From Gammaproteobacteria bacterium HGW-Gammaproteobacteria-15 (lineage in GTDB: Bacteria > Pseudomonadota > Gammaproteobacteria > Enterobacterales > Alteromonadaceae): 64,000 bases of DNA. The stretch covers positions 479,346-543,345 of the forward strand of contig PGZF01000004.1 in NCBI GenBank assembly GCA_002840125.1, given 5' to 3'. The notes below the pieces were generated by a model. The model saw only the letters and a list, made by a program, of their open reading frames with translations. It ran no database searches and was not told where the DNA came from. Positions within the stretch are counted from its first letter, which is position 1. Every line of letters begins with the position of its first letter. The position numbers and the translations under genes are program-made. Shown in pieces: positions 56,701 to 64,000 of the stretch.

Positions 56701-57117
56701 TTTGTCTGGGCTATCTACTCTCTGATACAGCTGACCTTCTTTCTCTGTAAAAACACAACGCAGCACATAGTGCCGTTCGACCATTGTTTTTAGCCGTTCT
56801 GTAAATGTTAACAGATCTACTGAACGCGGCAGCAACAGTGCGACAGGGATATGAAACTCAGTACTGCCATGTTCTAACTGATCAATGGTCCAGATACGCT
56901 GCTGACTGGTTGATACTGGCAGGGGCTTGCAGTAATCCGGCATATTTGCAGCTTGCTGCTGCAGATAGTGAAGAATGGCATCCTTGTGCTCCGATAACTG
57001 CTCCAAAAGCCCCCTGTTGGGTTGTGGTTGGTAAGCCCGGTAACCCAATTTTCCATTTTCCAGAAACAATTCAATATCATGCTGTTCTGCTTTGCCGATC
57101 AGATGCTCAATATTCAT
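53737..57117 (-). CDS. NRPS, TubC docking-C-A(Gly)-T
   Basis: The start is most likely the ATG at 57117 (MNIEHLIGKAEQHDIELF); an in-frame GTG at 57126 is possible. The first about 58 residues fit the TubC N-terminal docking domain (a helix, the IELFLENGKLGYRA strand pair, then a helix around HKDAILHYL), which receives a chain from an upstream synthetase. The C domain (about 66-500) has HHIAVDE, with catalytic His199 but Glu204 in place of the usual Gly. The A domain (about 525-1000) reads D-I-L-Q-L-G-M-V, glycine. The carrier is GGDSI (Ser1049). The C-terminus ends in DLTAILKEFSAR, similar to the tails of the next two synthetases. It is the first gene of the minus-strand operon, 34 bp before the next NRPS. 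Confidence 0.92.
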   Translation of the reverse strand: MNIEHLIGKAEQHDIELFLENGKLGYRAYQPQPNRGLLEQLSEHKDAILHYLQQQAANMPDYCKPLPVSTSQQRIWTIDQLEHGSTEFHIPVALLLPRSVDLLTFTERLKTMVERHYVLRCVFTEKEGQLYQRVDSPDKLQLSVEDLTYLPYQNAIAQAQARIALDNQQTFNLAEDLPLRAILFRLPQQHAVIYLNIHHIAVDESSVTQLLEELLTENNVLQSAAPVQYADYVYWQQAYLRSYAFKQHLAAYVQLLTDAPALHSLPLDFPYSPLTSNAAAQYKIDLEPDLAAAAFALCQQQQLTPFMLFQGALSAFLSIWTRSDDIVLGTPSILRPQDKFKQVVGCFLNLSVLRSQFTAGMTGLDVMKQARQLSLNLLDWQSVPFETLLEKLKPERSPLYSPLFQILFSMHMQGQQNTDNKQDSATALAISRNTTKYDLTVHASVSKQHIAFNFDYKTDLFLPSSIEQLAQAFCQFLHTFILAPATDLAQISLVTERDFARLKQYNATNFDYPKSLRLDQLITQQAEATPDSIAIEAEQCLTYRQLELYSERIAISLAHHGVKSGDHVGIMLERSALMVCTMLALMKLEAAYVPLDPAYPLQRLKYIYQRANCTLLISDTIESATELGAKHSFSPETLLQRAQTSRPAATHLGAAATAYLIFTSGSTGQPKGIAIQHCNVVNFLLSMQKQPGITSQDKLLAVTPISFDISVLELFLPLISGACLVIAAQEQRDGFSLCQRLEQGDISLMQATPAGWQSVLDAGWKGQPGLKALSGGEILPAQLANQLTQKTAALWNMYGPTETTVWSSMAAVNNMTQNKITIGRPIANTEIYVLTPSHQLCAFGQTGEIAIAGDGVSSGYYGQPELTLSRFISIKTADGEKRVYLTGDLGRLTSDGQLQCLGRTDEQIKLRGFRIELTEIDAVMLTLPNIKQVATVLHKHSAGSTLVSYYCSKQPDTQDNELQLLLQLRQQLPAYMLPERLVILPQLPLTPSGKIDRKTLAALALNQHRHSHVAPKTDLQCQLVELWRKLTGQTDIGITDNFFALGGDSISAVKIVRFLREQGYDMNNKLLFSHQTIEDLTTHLPQLLTPLTENVTEIQVDGIDMLLTGDGDNNDLTAILKEFSAR

Positions 57118-57436
57118 AGTAATCACTTACTGCAGTACTTATGTACTGTGTGCTCCCTGTCTGCTGATAATTTTGTGTCAAAATAGAAACAAAAAATGAG
57201 TTGTTACTCTAATTTGTATTTGTTTTTATATTTTAGGTTTGAGACTTTAACTAAAATAATTTCATAGTCAACAGATGTTAATGGGTACATTAAATTTAAC
57301 TTTTTGTTGCTGTAAGTGGTGCTTTACGGTTTTTGTGTTCTCTTGCATTTAACTTGTGGATTGAAAAAATTGCTTTATTAGCTGATGATGTGAGGATAAC
57401 AACAACTATAAAATCGTATTATAAAAGGATTTGTTT
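57118..57436. promoter_or_regulatory. Divergent promoter region of the two NRPS transcripts
   Basis: This AT-rich gap of about 320 bp separates the oppositely transcribed NRPS genes and must hold both promoters. A TTGAAA at 57361-57366 could be a -35 element for the plus-strand gene, with GATGAT 17 bp later as a poor -10. I found no convincing Fur box (no GATAATGATAATC-type 19-mer), so iron control is not supported here. No coding frame of note lies within it. Confidence 0.6.
57133..57148. promoter_or_regulatory. Palindrome upstream of the minus-strand NRPS operon
   Basis: CAGTAC and GTACTG form a perfect 6-bp inverted repeat with a 4-base TTAT spacer, 16-31 bp upstream of the ATG at 57117. 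It could be an operator or a mRNA hairpin near the ribosome-binding site. No regulator gene is in view to match it with. Confidence 0.35.
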
Positions 57437-60400
57437 GTGATTAATGAAACAAAATCAGCTATTTACTCTGCATTTTTGGCGTCTTCAGCTACCTTCCCGA
57501 CGAGTATCGCAGTTGTATCTGAAACAGAAATAATAAGTTACGAAGAATTAACTAAAGAGGTTGATTTTTGTGCCGCTCAACTTGCCAGATTCGGCATAAA
57601 GCCGGGGGATGCCGTTGGCGTGCTATTGGAAAAATCTGTTCGGTACCTAACTGTTTATTTGGCAGTGTGTAAGTTAAACGCAATATTTGTTCCGTTAGAT
57701 CCCCAAGCACCTACTGAGCGCACCCGCTATATGGTCGAAGATGCTGGCTTGGTATTACTGGTAACCGACGAGGTAAAACAGTATGCGGAACTCTTTAGTG
57801 TCAGTTGTAGTAACCTGTTTGATGATTTTTATGTTTTTGATTTTAATGTGAATTATAAGAATTATGTTGTTGATGGCTATATTATTTACACCTCAGGTAG
57901 TACAGGACAACCAAAAGGGGTGCTGGTAACTAACCAAGCGCTGGCAGCTCACCTGAAACAAGTATCTACCCATTTTTCGTTATCTGCTACCGATACCCTG
58001 TTGCATATTAATGCTTTTACGTTCGATGCTGCGCTGGAACTGCTGTGGCTTAGCTTGATGCATGGGTGTTGTTTACATTTGAAACAACTTAAACAACTTA
58101 GCATCCCTGAGTTTTATCGCTATACCCTCAAGCACCAGATTACGGCAACTGACGTGCCACCTGCTTATCTGATGCTGTTACTTGAGGGGGCTACAGCTAA
58201 AACGTATTGGCATAACAGTACGCTACATACAGTGATTGTTGGTGGCGATGTGTTACCGCGGCAGGTCATCGAGCGCTGGCAGGAATACGACTTATTTGGT
58301 CGTTGCCGCTTACTTAACGCCTATGGTCCGACAGAAACGGTGATCTCGGCCTGTTATCATCTCTTGAGTGTTGCGGATTTACAGGCAACGTCTGTGGCAA
58401 TAGGCAAAGTGTTCGCCCCACGGTTGTATAAAGTTGAACCGGTAGAGGGATTTGCTGCGCACGAAGGTGAATTGCATATTGGTGGTAGTTGTCTGGCCGA
58501 AGGTTATATCAACAATCCACAACAAACTGCTGAAGCTTTTTATCAGAACGAGCAAGGTCGCTGGTATCGCACCGGAGACATTGTAACCCGCGATAAGTCC
58601 GGACTACTGCGATTTGTCTGTCGGCGTGACCAGCAGGTGAAAGTGCGGGGCTTCAGGGTTGAACTCAGTGAGATTGAAAATCAACTTAATGCCCATCCTG
58701 CAGTTGCCGAGGCGGTCGTTGTTAAGCTGCCTGAGCAGGATAGTCTGGTTGCTTTTATGCGGGCGAGCGGTAATTTACAGCCTGACTGGTCTGAGCTTAG
58801 TGACTGGTTAGCGTCGAAGTTACCGGGCTTTATGGTGCCGTCGAATGGCGGCTGGTTGGAGAGCTTGCCATTATTAAGCAGTGGTAAAGTGGATCGTCGG
58901 CAGCTGTTGGCTATTAAGCTTCCAGCGCCTGCGCTGGCTGAACAACAGTTTGCCGCTACGGAGCTGGAGAGTGATTTGGCGCAGTTATGGCGGGACATAC
59001 TAAATTCTGGTCCGGTCAGTGTTGTGCATAGTTTTACCGAGTTAGGTGGCCATTCTATCCAGCTAACGCGGATGTTAGCGCGCTTGGCACAGCAGTATGG
59101 GGTTGAGCTGAGTTTTGCACAGTTTGCAGAACATAATAGTGTGCGTAAACTTGCCATCTGGCTGGCGCAACATCAGCAACAACGGCAAGCTGTATTACAG
59201 CCGATGCCGTTGCCGCAGCGGTTTGCACCATCGGCCGGCCAGCAACGGATGTGGCTGAGCCACAGTTTGTCTTCGCAACAAGAAACGAATACTGTGCAGT
59301 CGGTGATCTATTTTAGTGACTCACTGCAAGTCACGGCGTTGCAACAAGCGCTTACTAACTTAGTTCAGATACAACCTCAATTGCGTACCCGTTTTATTAT
59401 GGACGCTGCAAGCAATAATTTATGGCAGGAAACCTTGCCTGCGCCCGCAGACATACTAAGTTTGCAGGACTGGTCCACAACTGAGAGTGCCAGCGCGCAG
59501 CTAAACGATTACATACTGACAAAAAGTCGCCGGTGTTTTGATCTTGCAGCCGGCGCTCTGTTTGATGCTGAGCTGGTTTGTTTGCCAAAGCAGCGGGTAT
59601 TGATCCTGACCTGCCATCACATTATTACTGATGGTTGGAGTATGGATCTGCTGCTGGAGCAACTTGCGGCGTTTTATAATCAGTATTGTGGTGGCGCTAA
59701 AGCAGCGTTAGACACAAGCTGGCATTACGCGGATTATGTACAGTGGCAGCATCAGTGGCTGCATTCAGATGCGGCTGAGCGTCAGCGCAAGTTTTGGCAA
59801 CAGCAACTACAAGGTGCCCCGTCACTACATAGTTTAGCTACCGATTATGCCCGGCCACAGCGCCAGAGTTTTGCCGGCAGTCAGCTGCAGGTAGTGTTGT
59901 CTGGCGAGGTGTCTGAGACCGTCCGGCAATTGTGCCATGAATTGCACGCCAGTCCTTTTAGCCTGCTACAAACCCTGTTTACCGTCTTGATAGCCAGATT
60001 CAGTGCCACCGATGATGTGGTATTGGGCACGCCGGTGGCAAACCGTCGTCTACCTGAGTTTGAAGGTATAGCCGGTTTTTTCGTTAACAGCCTGCCTCTG
60101 CGGTTACCGTTGTCAATGCAGCAAAGCTTAGTGGATACGTTACAACGTGCCAGACAATATATACTCGCCGTGCAGGATCATCAGGATTTACCCTTTGACG
60201 ACATCGTAGATCTGATAAAGCCAGAACGCAGCTTAAGCTATCATCCGCTGTTCCAATTGATGTTTAGTTTCCGTGATGCAGGCTTTAGTGGTGAGTTGAC
60301 CCTGTTCAATGGCGTGAACGCTACGCTGGCCGAAAGTGCCAGTGTAGAAGCAAAATTCGATCTGACATTGGAAGTTGTGTCTACCCCTGCAGGTTTCCAG

Positions 60401-63400
60401 TGCAATTGGATCTACGCAACCGAGCTGTTTGACACGACAACCATACAGGCATTGGCTGACAGTTATTGCTATTTGCTGGAAACCTTAACCGAACAATTGC
60501 ACCGGCCCCTGGCAGAGTTAGCATTGACATCAACCGAAAACCTGGCGGAGCCGGGCCTATTAGGGCAGGTCACCAGCGGCACTGAACTGGGTCAACAGCT
60601 GGCAAGGATCGCAGAAAAATATGCCGACAAGTTGGCATTACAATTTAACACTGAACAGCTCAGTTACCGCGATCTGGACCAACAGTCGTCTCAGCTGGCG
60701 CATTATTTGTTAGCTCAGGGAGTGTTGCCAGAGCAAATTATCGCTGTGTGTACTGAACGCTCTGCTAGCAGTCTGATTGCCATTTTAGCGGTACTTAAAA
60801 CCGGCGCTGCATACTTGCCGGTCGACCCGGCCTATCCGGATGAGCGCATCGGACATATGCTCAGTGATAGCGGTTGTCAGTTAGTGCTGACACAGCAAAA
60901 ACTGCTGCCCAGATTACACAACCATAGTGCAGTAATCGTGCTGGAGCACATTCGTTTAGAAGATTATCCACATACCCTGCCGAATATAGTGCTGCAGCCA
61001 GAGCAACTGGCCTATGTGATCTACACCTCAGGCTCTACCGGTAAACCCAAGGGGACGTTGTTACAGCGTGGTGCTTTGCTGGAACTGGCGTTGTCGCTGC
61101 AGTCTCCGCTGCAACTGGGCCCGCAGTCCCGTGTGCTGCAATATGCCACTGTCAGTTTTGATGCCGCCACTTTCGAGTGGATTATGGCATTTTGCAACGG
61201 CGCATCGCTGCATGTGTGTGACGAAACTCAGCGTCTGGATATGCAGGCGCTGGAACAAAAACTGTTGCAAGAACATATTACCCATGCGGTATTGCCGCCT
61301 GCACTGCTGGCACATTTGAATTGCCGTGACGACTACGCACTGCAGGCGTTGATGGTAGGGGGTGAAGCCTGTAATGAACAACAGGCGTGGCGCTGGGCTG
61401 AGCGGTATGCGTTGTTTAATGCTTATGGTCCGTCTGAATGTACTATCGCCGTAACTTTAGGGCCAATTTTGCCGCAGCAGCGCATTACGTTGGGGCAAGT
61501 ATTACCGACTGCCCGGCTATATGTGCTGGATGACGCCTTGCAACCTTTACCTGTAGGTGCAGTGGGCGAGCTGTATATCGGTGGGCTGGCTGTCGGCCGG
61601 GGTTATCTGAACCGGCCAGAGCTAACAGCAGATAGCTTTATCAATAGCCCGTTTAATGCCAATGAACGTTTGTATAAAACCGGAGATTTGGTGCGCCTGA
61701 CGCCACAGCTGGAACATCAGTTTATTGGCCGCAGAGATCATCAGGTAAAGCTACGGGGTTACCGGGTAGAGCTAGGAGAAATTGAAGCCTGTCTTAGCAG
61801 GTTGCCACAAATTCGTGAAGCGGCAGTGCTGTTGCAACAGGACAAAGCGGCACAACCGGTACTGGTTGCATATTATGTGCAACAAGGCATTGGTGCAGCA
61901 GACATGGCAGCAAGTGCGCAACTGCTGCGCGAGACATTGGCAGCACAATTGCCAGCCTTTATGGTGCCAGCACACTTTATAGCAATGTTATCGTTACCAC
62001 GTAGCATCAATGGTAAGCTCGACCGTCATGCTTTGCCGCTACCAGACTGGCAGCTGACTGAAGCTGTGTTTAAGCCAGCGACAACGGCAACTGAGTGCTG
62101 TGTGCAGAAAATCTGGGCTGAGTTTTTGCAGCTGAATATTGAGCAAACCTCTGTAGACGCTAACTTTTTCGCTTTGGGGGGGCATTCTCTGCTGGCAGCC
62201 CGGGTCGTTAGCGCCATAGTGCAACAAGGCTACGGGCACTGCAGTATTCGTCAGGTGTTTGAACTTCCCACTATCATACAGTTGTCTGCCTGGCTGGATC
62301 AGCACCGCAGCACTACTGTATTTGCTTCGCCGGCGTTACTAACTGCCGCCGGTGTGGCCTCAGCCGCACAACGGCAGATGTGGCTGCTATGCCAGTTAGA
62401 ACAACAGGCTGCAGCTTACCATATCCCGCTGACTATCGAGTTTAACGGTGAGTTAGATAGCGCCAAGCTTGACAGTGCTTTAATACAACTAATTGAGCGG
62501 CATGATATTTTACGTACAGTGTACCGGCAACAACAGGATCAATTGGCTGTGGTCACATTACCAGTACCGACGACACTGCTGCAGTACAGCGAACCCGGCG
62601 CCGAGCAGGATGCGACGACGTGGTTGGCAGCAGAAGTTAACACTATGGCGTTTGCGCCTTTTGATCTGGCAGCAGATTATCCGATCAGAGCTAAAGTACT
62701 GCGTATTAGCCCTCAGCGTTATCAGTTGCTTTTATGTCTGCATCATATTGCGGCCGATGGCCATGCCGTCAGTTTGCTGCTTGGCGAACTGGCAGCGTTG
62801 TATAATGGTGCCAGCCTCGAACCGGCGGCTATCAACTACGGCCAGTATACCGCCTGGCTGCAGCAGGATGACGTTGTCACAGCTATACAACAGCAAGGTA
62901 TATACTGGCAGCGGCAGCTGGCAGAGCTACCCGTTTTGCACCAGTTGCCCACTGATTTTATCCGGCCGGCACAGCAGCAGTATCGTGGCGATCTGCTGCA
63001 CTCGCAGCTTGGCTCCTCATTACTATCAGCGCTGAGCAAGCTGGCGGCAGAGCAACACACTACGCTGTATCAGCTATTACAAAGCAGTTTTGCTATTTTG
63101 CTGGCGCGGTATAGTCAGCACAGCGATATCGTGATGGGGACGCCGGTGGCGAACCGCACTGAAGAGTGGCAGCAGACACTGGTGGGGTATCTGGTTAATA
63201 CGGTTGTTGTGCGTAGCCATATTGATTTATCCCGCAGTTTTATTGAGCAATTGGTTGAAGATAAACAGCAACATGCTGCTATGCTGGCGAATCAGCAGTA
63301 TCCGTTTGAACAACTGGTCGAGGAGCTCAATCCAGAGCGCAGCCTGAGCTACCATCCGCTGTTTCAGATCATGTTTAGTTTCCGCCAGCAGACCGGCTAT

Positions 63401-64000
63401 AGCCCCTGTTTTGACCAGCTGAAGTGCACTGTGCAAGACAGCCCTGCGGGTATCGCCAAGTTTGATTTGACGCTGGATGCGGTGCAGCATGATGATTGGC
63501 TGCAACTGAACTGGGAGTTTGACAGTGCGTTATTTCGACCGGCTACTGTTGCGCAGCTTAGTCAGGCATTTCATCTGCTGTTGCAACAACTGGTAGAAGA
63601 ACCGCAGCATAGTTTGGCCTCGCTTCAGCTGGCTGACATTAGCACTCAACCCTATACAAAGCAGATCTCGGGCCGTCCTTATCGCAGCCTGCTATCAAGG
63701 TTATCGTCGTATGCTGCAGTGAAGGGGGATGCGCTGGCATTGGTGTGTGGTGAGCAGCGGCTGAGCTATAAGCAACTGGAAAGCCAGGTTAGCCGTCGGG
63801 CACGTTATCTGGTGGAGCAGGGGGTTAAACCGGGCGATATTGTTGGCATATGGCAACAACGTGACGCGGCGCTGGTGGTCAATTTGCTGGCAGTGCAACA
63901 AGCGGGAGGCGCTTACCTGCCGTTCGATGAGAGCACGCCGGTTGGCCGGGTAGCGCAGATAGTGCGCCAGGCGCAAGTGGGCTTTTTACTGACAGACACC
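57437..64000 (+). CDS. NRPS, A-T-C-A-T-C-A (3' end off the window)
   Basis: The frame is open from the GTG at 57437, preceded by AAAGGA, to the window end (2188 codons visible). It starts directly with an A domain (YTSGSTG about 150-156) and no C domain, as in initiating modules. Its pocket reads D-A-E-D-I-G-A-I by eye, with acidic residues at 239 and 278 that could suit a basic side chain such as Arg. T1 is GGHSI (Ser540). C1 has HHIITDG (His727-728). A2 (about 1050-1530) reads D-A-F-V-M-G-A-I, a hydrophobic pocket I cannot name. T2 is GGHSL (Ser1584). C2 has HHIAADG (His1769-1770). A third A domain starts near residue 2088 and is cut before its substrate motifs. It may feed the TubC-docked minus-strand synthetase. 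Confidence 0.92.
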   Translation, partial: MINETKSAIYSAFLASSATFPTSIAVVSETEIISYEELTKEVDFCAAQLARFGIKPGDAVGVLLEKSVRYLTVYLAVCKLNAIFVPLDPQAPTERTRYMVEDAGLVLLVTDEVKQYAELFSVSCSNLFDDFYVFDFNVNYKNYVVDGYIIYTSGSTGQPKGVLVTNQALAAHLKQVSTHFSLSATDTLLHINAFTFDAALELLWLSLMHGCCLHLKQLKQLSIPEFYRYTLKHQITATDVPPAYLMLLLEGATAKTYWHNSTLHTVIVGGDVLPRQVIERWQEYDLFGRCRLLNAYGPTETVISACYHLLSVADLQATSVAIGKVFAPRLYKVEPVEGFAAHEGELHIGGSCLAEGYINNPQQTAEAFYQNEQGRWYRTGDIVTRDKSGLLRFVCRRDQQVKVRGFRVELSEIENQLNAHPAVAEAVVVKLPEQDSLVAFMRASGNLQPDWSELSDWLASKLPGFMVPSNGGWLESLPLLSSGKVDRRQLLAIKLPAPALAEQQFAATELESDLAQLWRDILNSGPVSVVHSFTELGGHSIQLTRMLARLAQQYGVELSFAQFAEHNSVRKLAIWLAQHQQQRQAVLQPMPLPQRFAPSAGQQRMWLSHSLSSQQETNTVQSVIYFSDSLQVTALQQALTNLVQIQPQLRTRFIMDAASNNLWQETLPAPADILSLQDWSTTESASAQLNDYILTKSRRCFDLAAGALFDAELVCLPKQRVLILTCHHIITDGWSMDLLLEQLAAFYNQYCGGAKAALDTSWHYADYVQWQHQWLHSDAAERQRKFWQQQLQGAPSLHSLATDYARPQRQSFAGSQLQVVLSGEVSETVRQLCHELHASPFSLLQTLFTVLIARFSATDDVVLGTPVANRRLPEFEGIAGFFVNSLPLRLPLSMQQSLVDTLQRARQYILAVQDHQDLPFDDIVDLIKPERSLSYHPLFQLMFSFRDAGFSGELTLFNGVNATLAESASVEAKFDLTLEVVSTPAGFQCNWIYATELFDTTTIQALADSYCYLLETLTEQLHRPLAELALTSTENLAEPGLLGQVTSGTELGQQLARIAEKYADKLALQFNTEQLSYRDLDQQSSQLAHYLLAQGVLPEQIIAVCTERSASSLIAILAVLKTGAAYLPVDPAYPDERIGHMLSDSGCQLVLTQQKLLPRLHNHSAVIVLEHIRLEDYPHTLPNIVLQPEQLAYVIYTSGSTGKPKGTLLQRGALLELALSLQSPLQLGPQSRVLQYATVSFDAATFEWIMAFCNGASLHVCDETQRLDMQALEQKLLQEHITHAVLPPALLAHLNCRDDYALQALMVGGEACNEQQAWRWAERYALFNAYGPSECTIAVTLGPILPQQRITLGQVLPTARLYVLDDALQPLPVGAVGELYIGGLAVGRGYLNRPELTADSFINSPFNANERLYKTGDLVRLTPQLEHQFIGRRDHQVKLRGYRVELGEIEACLSRLPQIREAAVLLQQDKAAQPVLVAYYVQQGIGAADMAASAQLLRETLAAQLPAFMVPAHFIAMLSLPRSINGKLDRHALPLPDWQLTEAVFKPATTATECCVQKIWAEFLQLNIEQTSVDANFFALGGHSLLAARVVSAIVQQGYGHCSIRQVFELPTIIQLSAWLDQHRSTTVFASPALLTAAGVASAAQRQMWLLCQLEQQAAAYHIPLTIEFNGELDSAKLDSALIQLIERHDILRTVYRQQQDQLAVVTLPVPTTLLQYSEPGAEQDATTWLAAEVNTMAFAPFDLAADYPIRAKVLRISPQRYQLLLCLHHIAADGHAVSLLLGELAALYNGASLEPAAINYGQYTAWLQQDDVVTAIQQQGIYWQRQLAELPVLHQLPTDFIRPAQQQYRGDLLHSQLGSSLLSALSKLAAEQHTTLYQLLQSSFAILLARYSQHSDIVMGTPVANRTEEWQQTLVGYLVNTVVVRSHIDLSRSFIEQLVEDKQQHAAMLANQQYPFEQLVEELNPERSLSYHPLFQIMFSFRQQTGYSPCFDQLKCTVQDSPAGIAKFDLTLDAVQHDDWLQLNWEFDSALFRPATVAQLSQAFHLLLQQLVEEPQHSLASLQLADISTQPYTKQISGRPYRSLLSRLSSYAAVKGDALALVCGEQRLSYKQLESQVSRRARYLVEQGVKPGDIVGIWQQRDAALVVNLLAVQQAGGAYLPFDESTPVGRVAQIVRQAQVGFLLTDT

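Noticed and set aside
56805..57119. A plus-strand frame opposite the start of the first minus-strand NRPS
   Set aside because: It mirrors the TubC-C region codon by codon, shows no start signal and matches no family.
57118..57436. Fur box in the divergent NRPS promoter
   Set aside because: No 19-bp match to the Fur consensus was seen, and no TonB receptor, hydroxamate or catechol gene is in the window, so a siderophore call is not supported.
30413..64000. Classifying the NRPS locus as recently acquired by transfer
   Set aside because: The exporter and the divergent gap look more AT-rich than the core genes, but I saw no integrase, tRNA end, IS or direct repeat at the left border, and I could not compute composition statistics.

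Overview
This is a chromosomal window from a gammaproteobacterium, most likely an Alteromonadales-type aquatic species near Rheinheimera or Alishewanella. That placement is an inference from gene order (hflK-hflC, purA, motX, rnr, rlmB, rpsF-priB-rpsR-rplI, dnaB, alr), from the polar-flagellar motor gene motX sitting beside rnr as in Vibrio-like genomes, and from a base composition that looks close to 50% GC. I saw no tRNA, rRNA, CRISPR array, insertion sequence or prophage.

Positions 1-25132 are mostly core genome. On the plus strand lie hflK (start off the window), hflC, a PLP-dependent class-V aminotransferase-like enzyme, purA, a lipoprotein S41 protease, motX, rnr, rlmB, the S6/PriB/S18/L9 operon, dnaB and alr. 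A minus-strand group follows (CheX-like, Zur-like, small membrane protein), then tadA, mltF and purL. Next is a two-gene minus-strand unit of a histone-deacetylase-fold enzyme and an acetyl-CoA hydrolase/transferase fused to a GNAT domain. Positions 25226-30271 carry envelope genes: OmpW, a DUF3300 protein, an OlsF-like two-domain acyltransferase and an LpxH-like phosphoesterase.

Positions 30413-64000 are a large nonribosomal peptide synthetase (NRPS) locus that continues past the right edge. A minus-strand run of eight tightly spaced genes (57117 down to 30413) encodes four NRPSs followed by an MFS exporter, a HlyD/MacA-type adaptor, an ABC ATPase and a MacB/FtsX-type permease. A fifth NRPS runs the other way from 57437 and is cut by the window end. 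In transcription order the minus-strand synthetases read TubC-C-A-T, C-A-T-C-A-T, C-A-T-C-A-T and C-A-T-E. The plus-strand one reads A-T-C-A-T-C-A(partial).

By-eye A-domain pocket codes give glycine three times and valine once. Three other complete A domains share an acidic pocket residue and may take basic amino acids. One plus-strand A domain has a hydrophobic pocket. Gene order would give Gly-X-Val-X'-Gly-Gly for the minus-strand part, fed through the TubC-type docking domain from an upstream synthetase, plausibly the plus-strand one that begins with an A domain. The last module is odd: it loads glycine, yet ends in an epimerase-type domain that has lost both catalytic residues, and no thioesterase is visible. 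I do not recognise the product.
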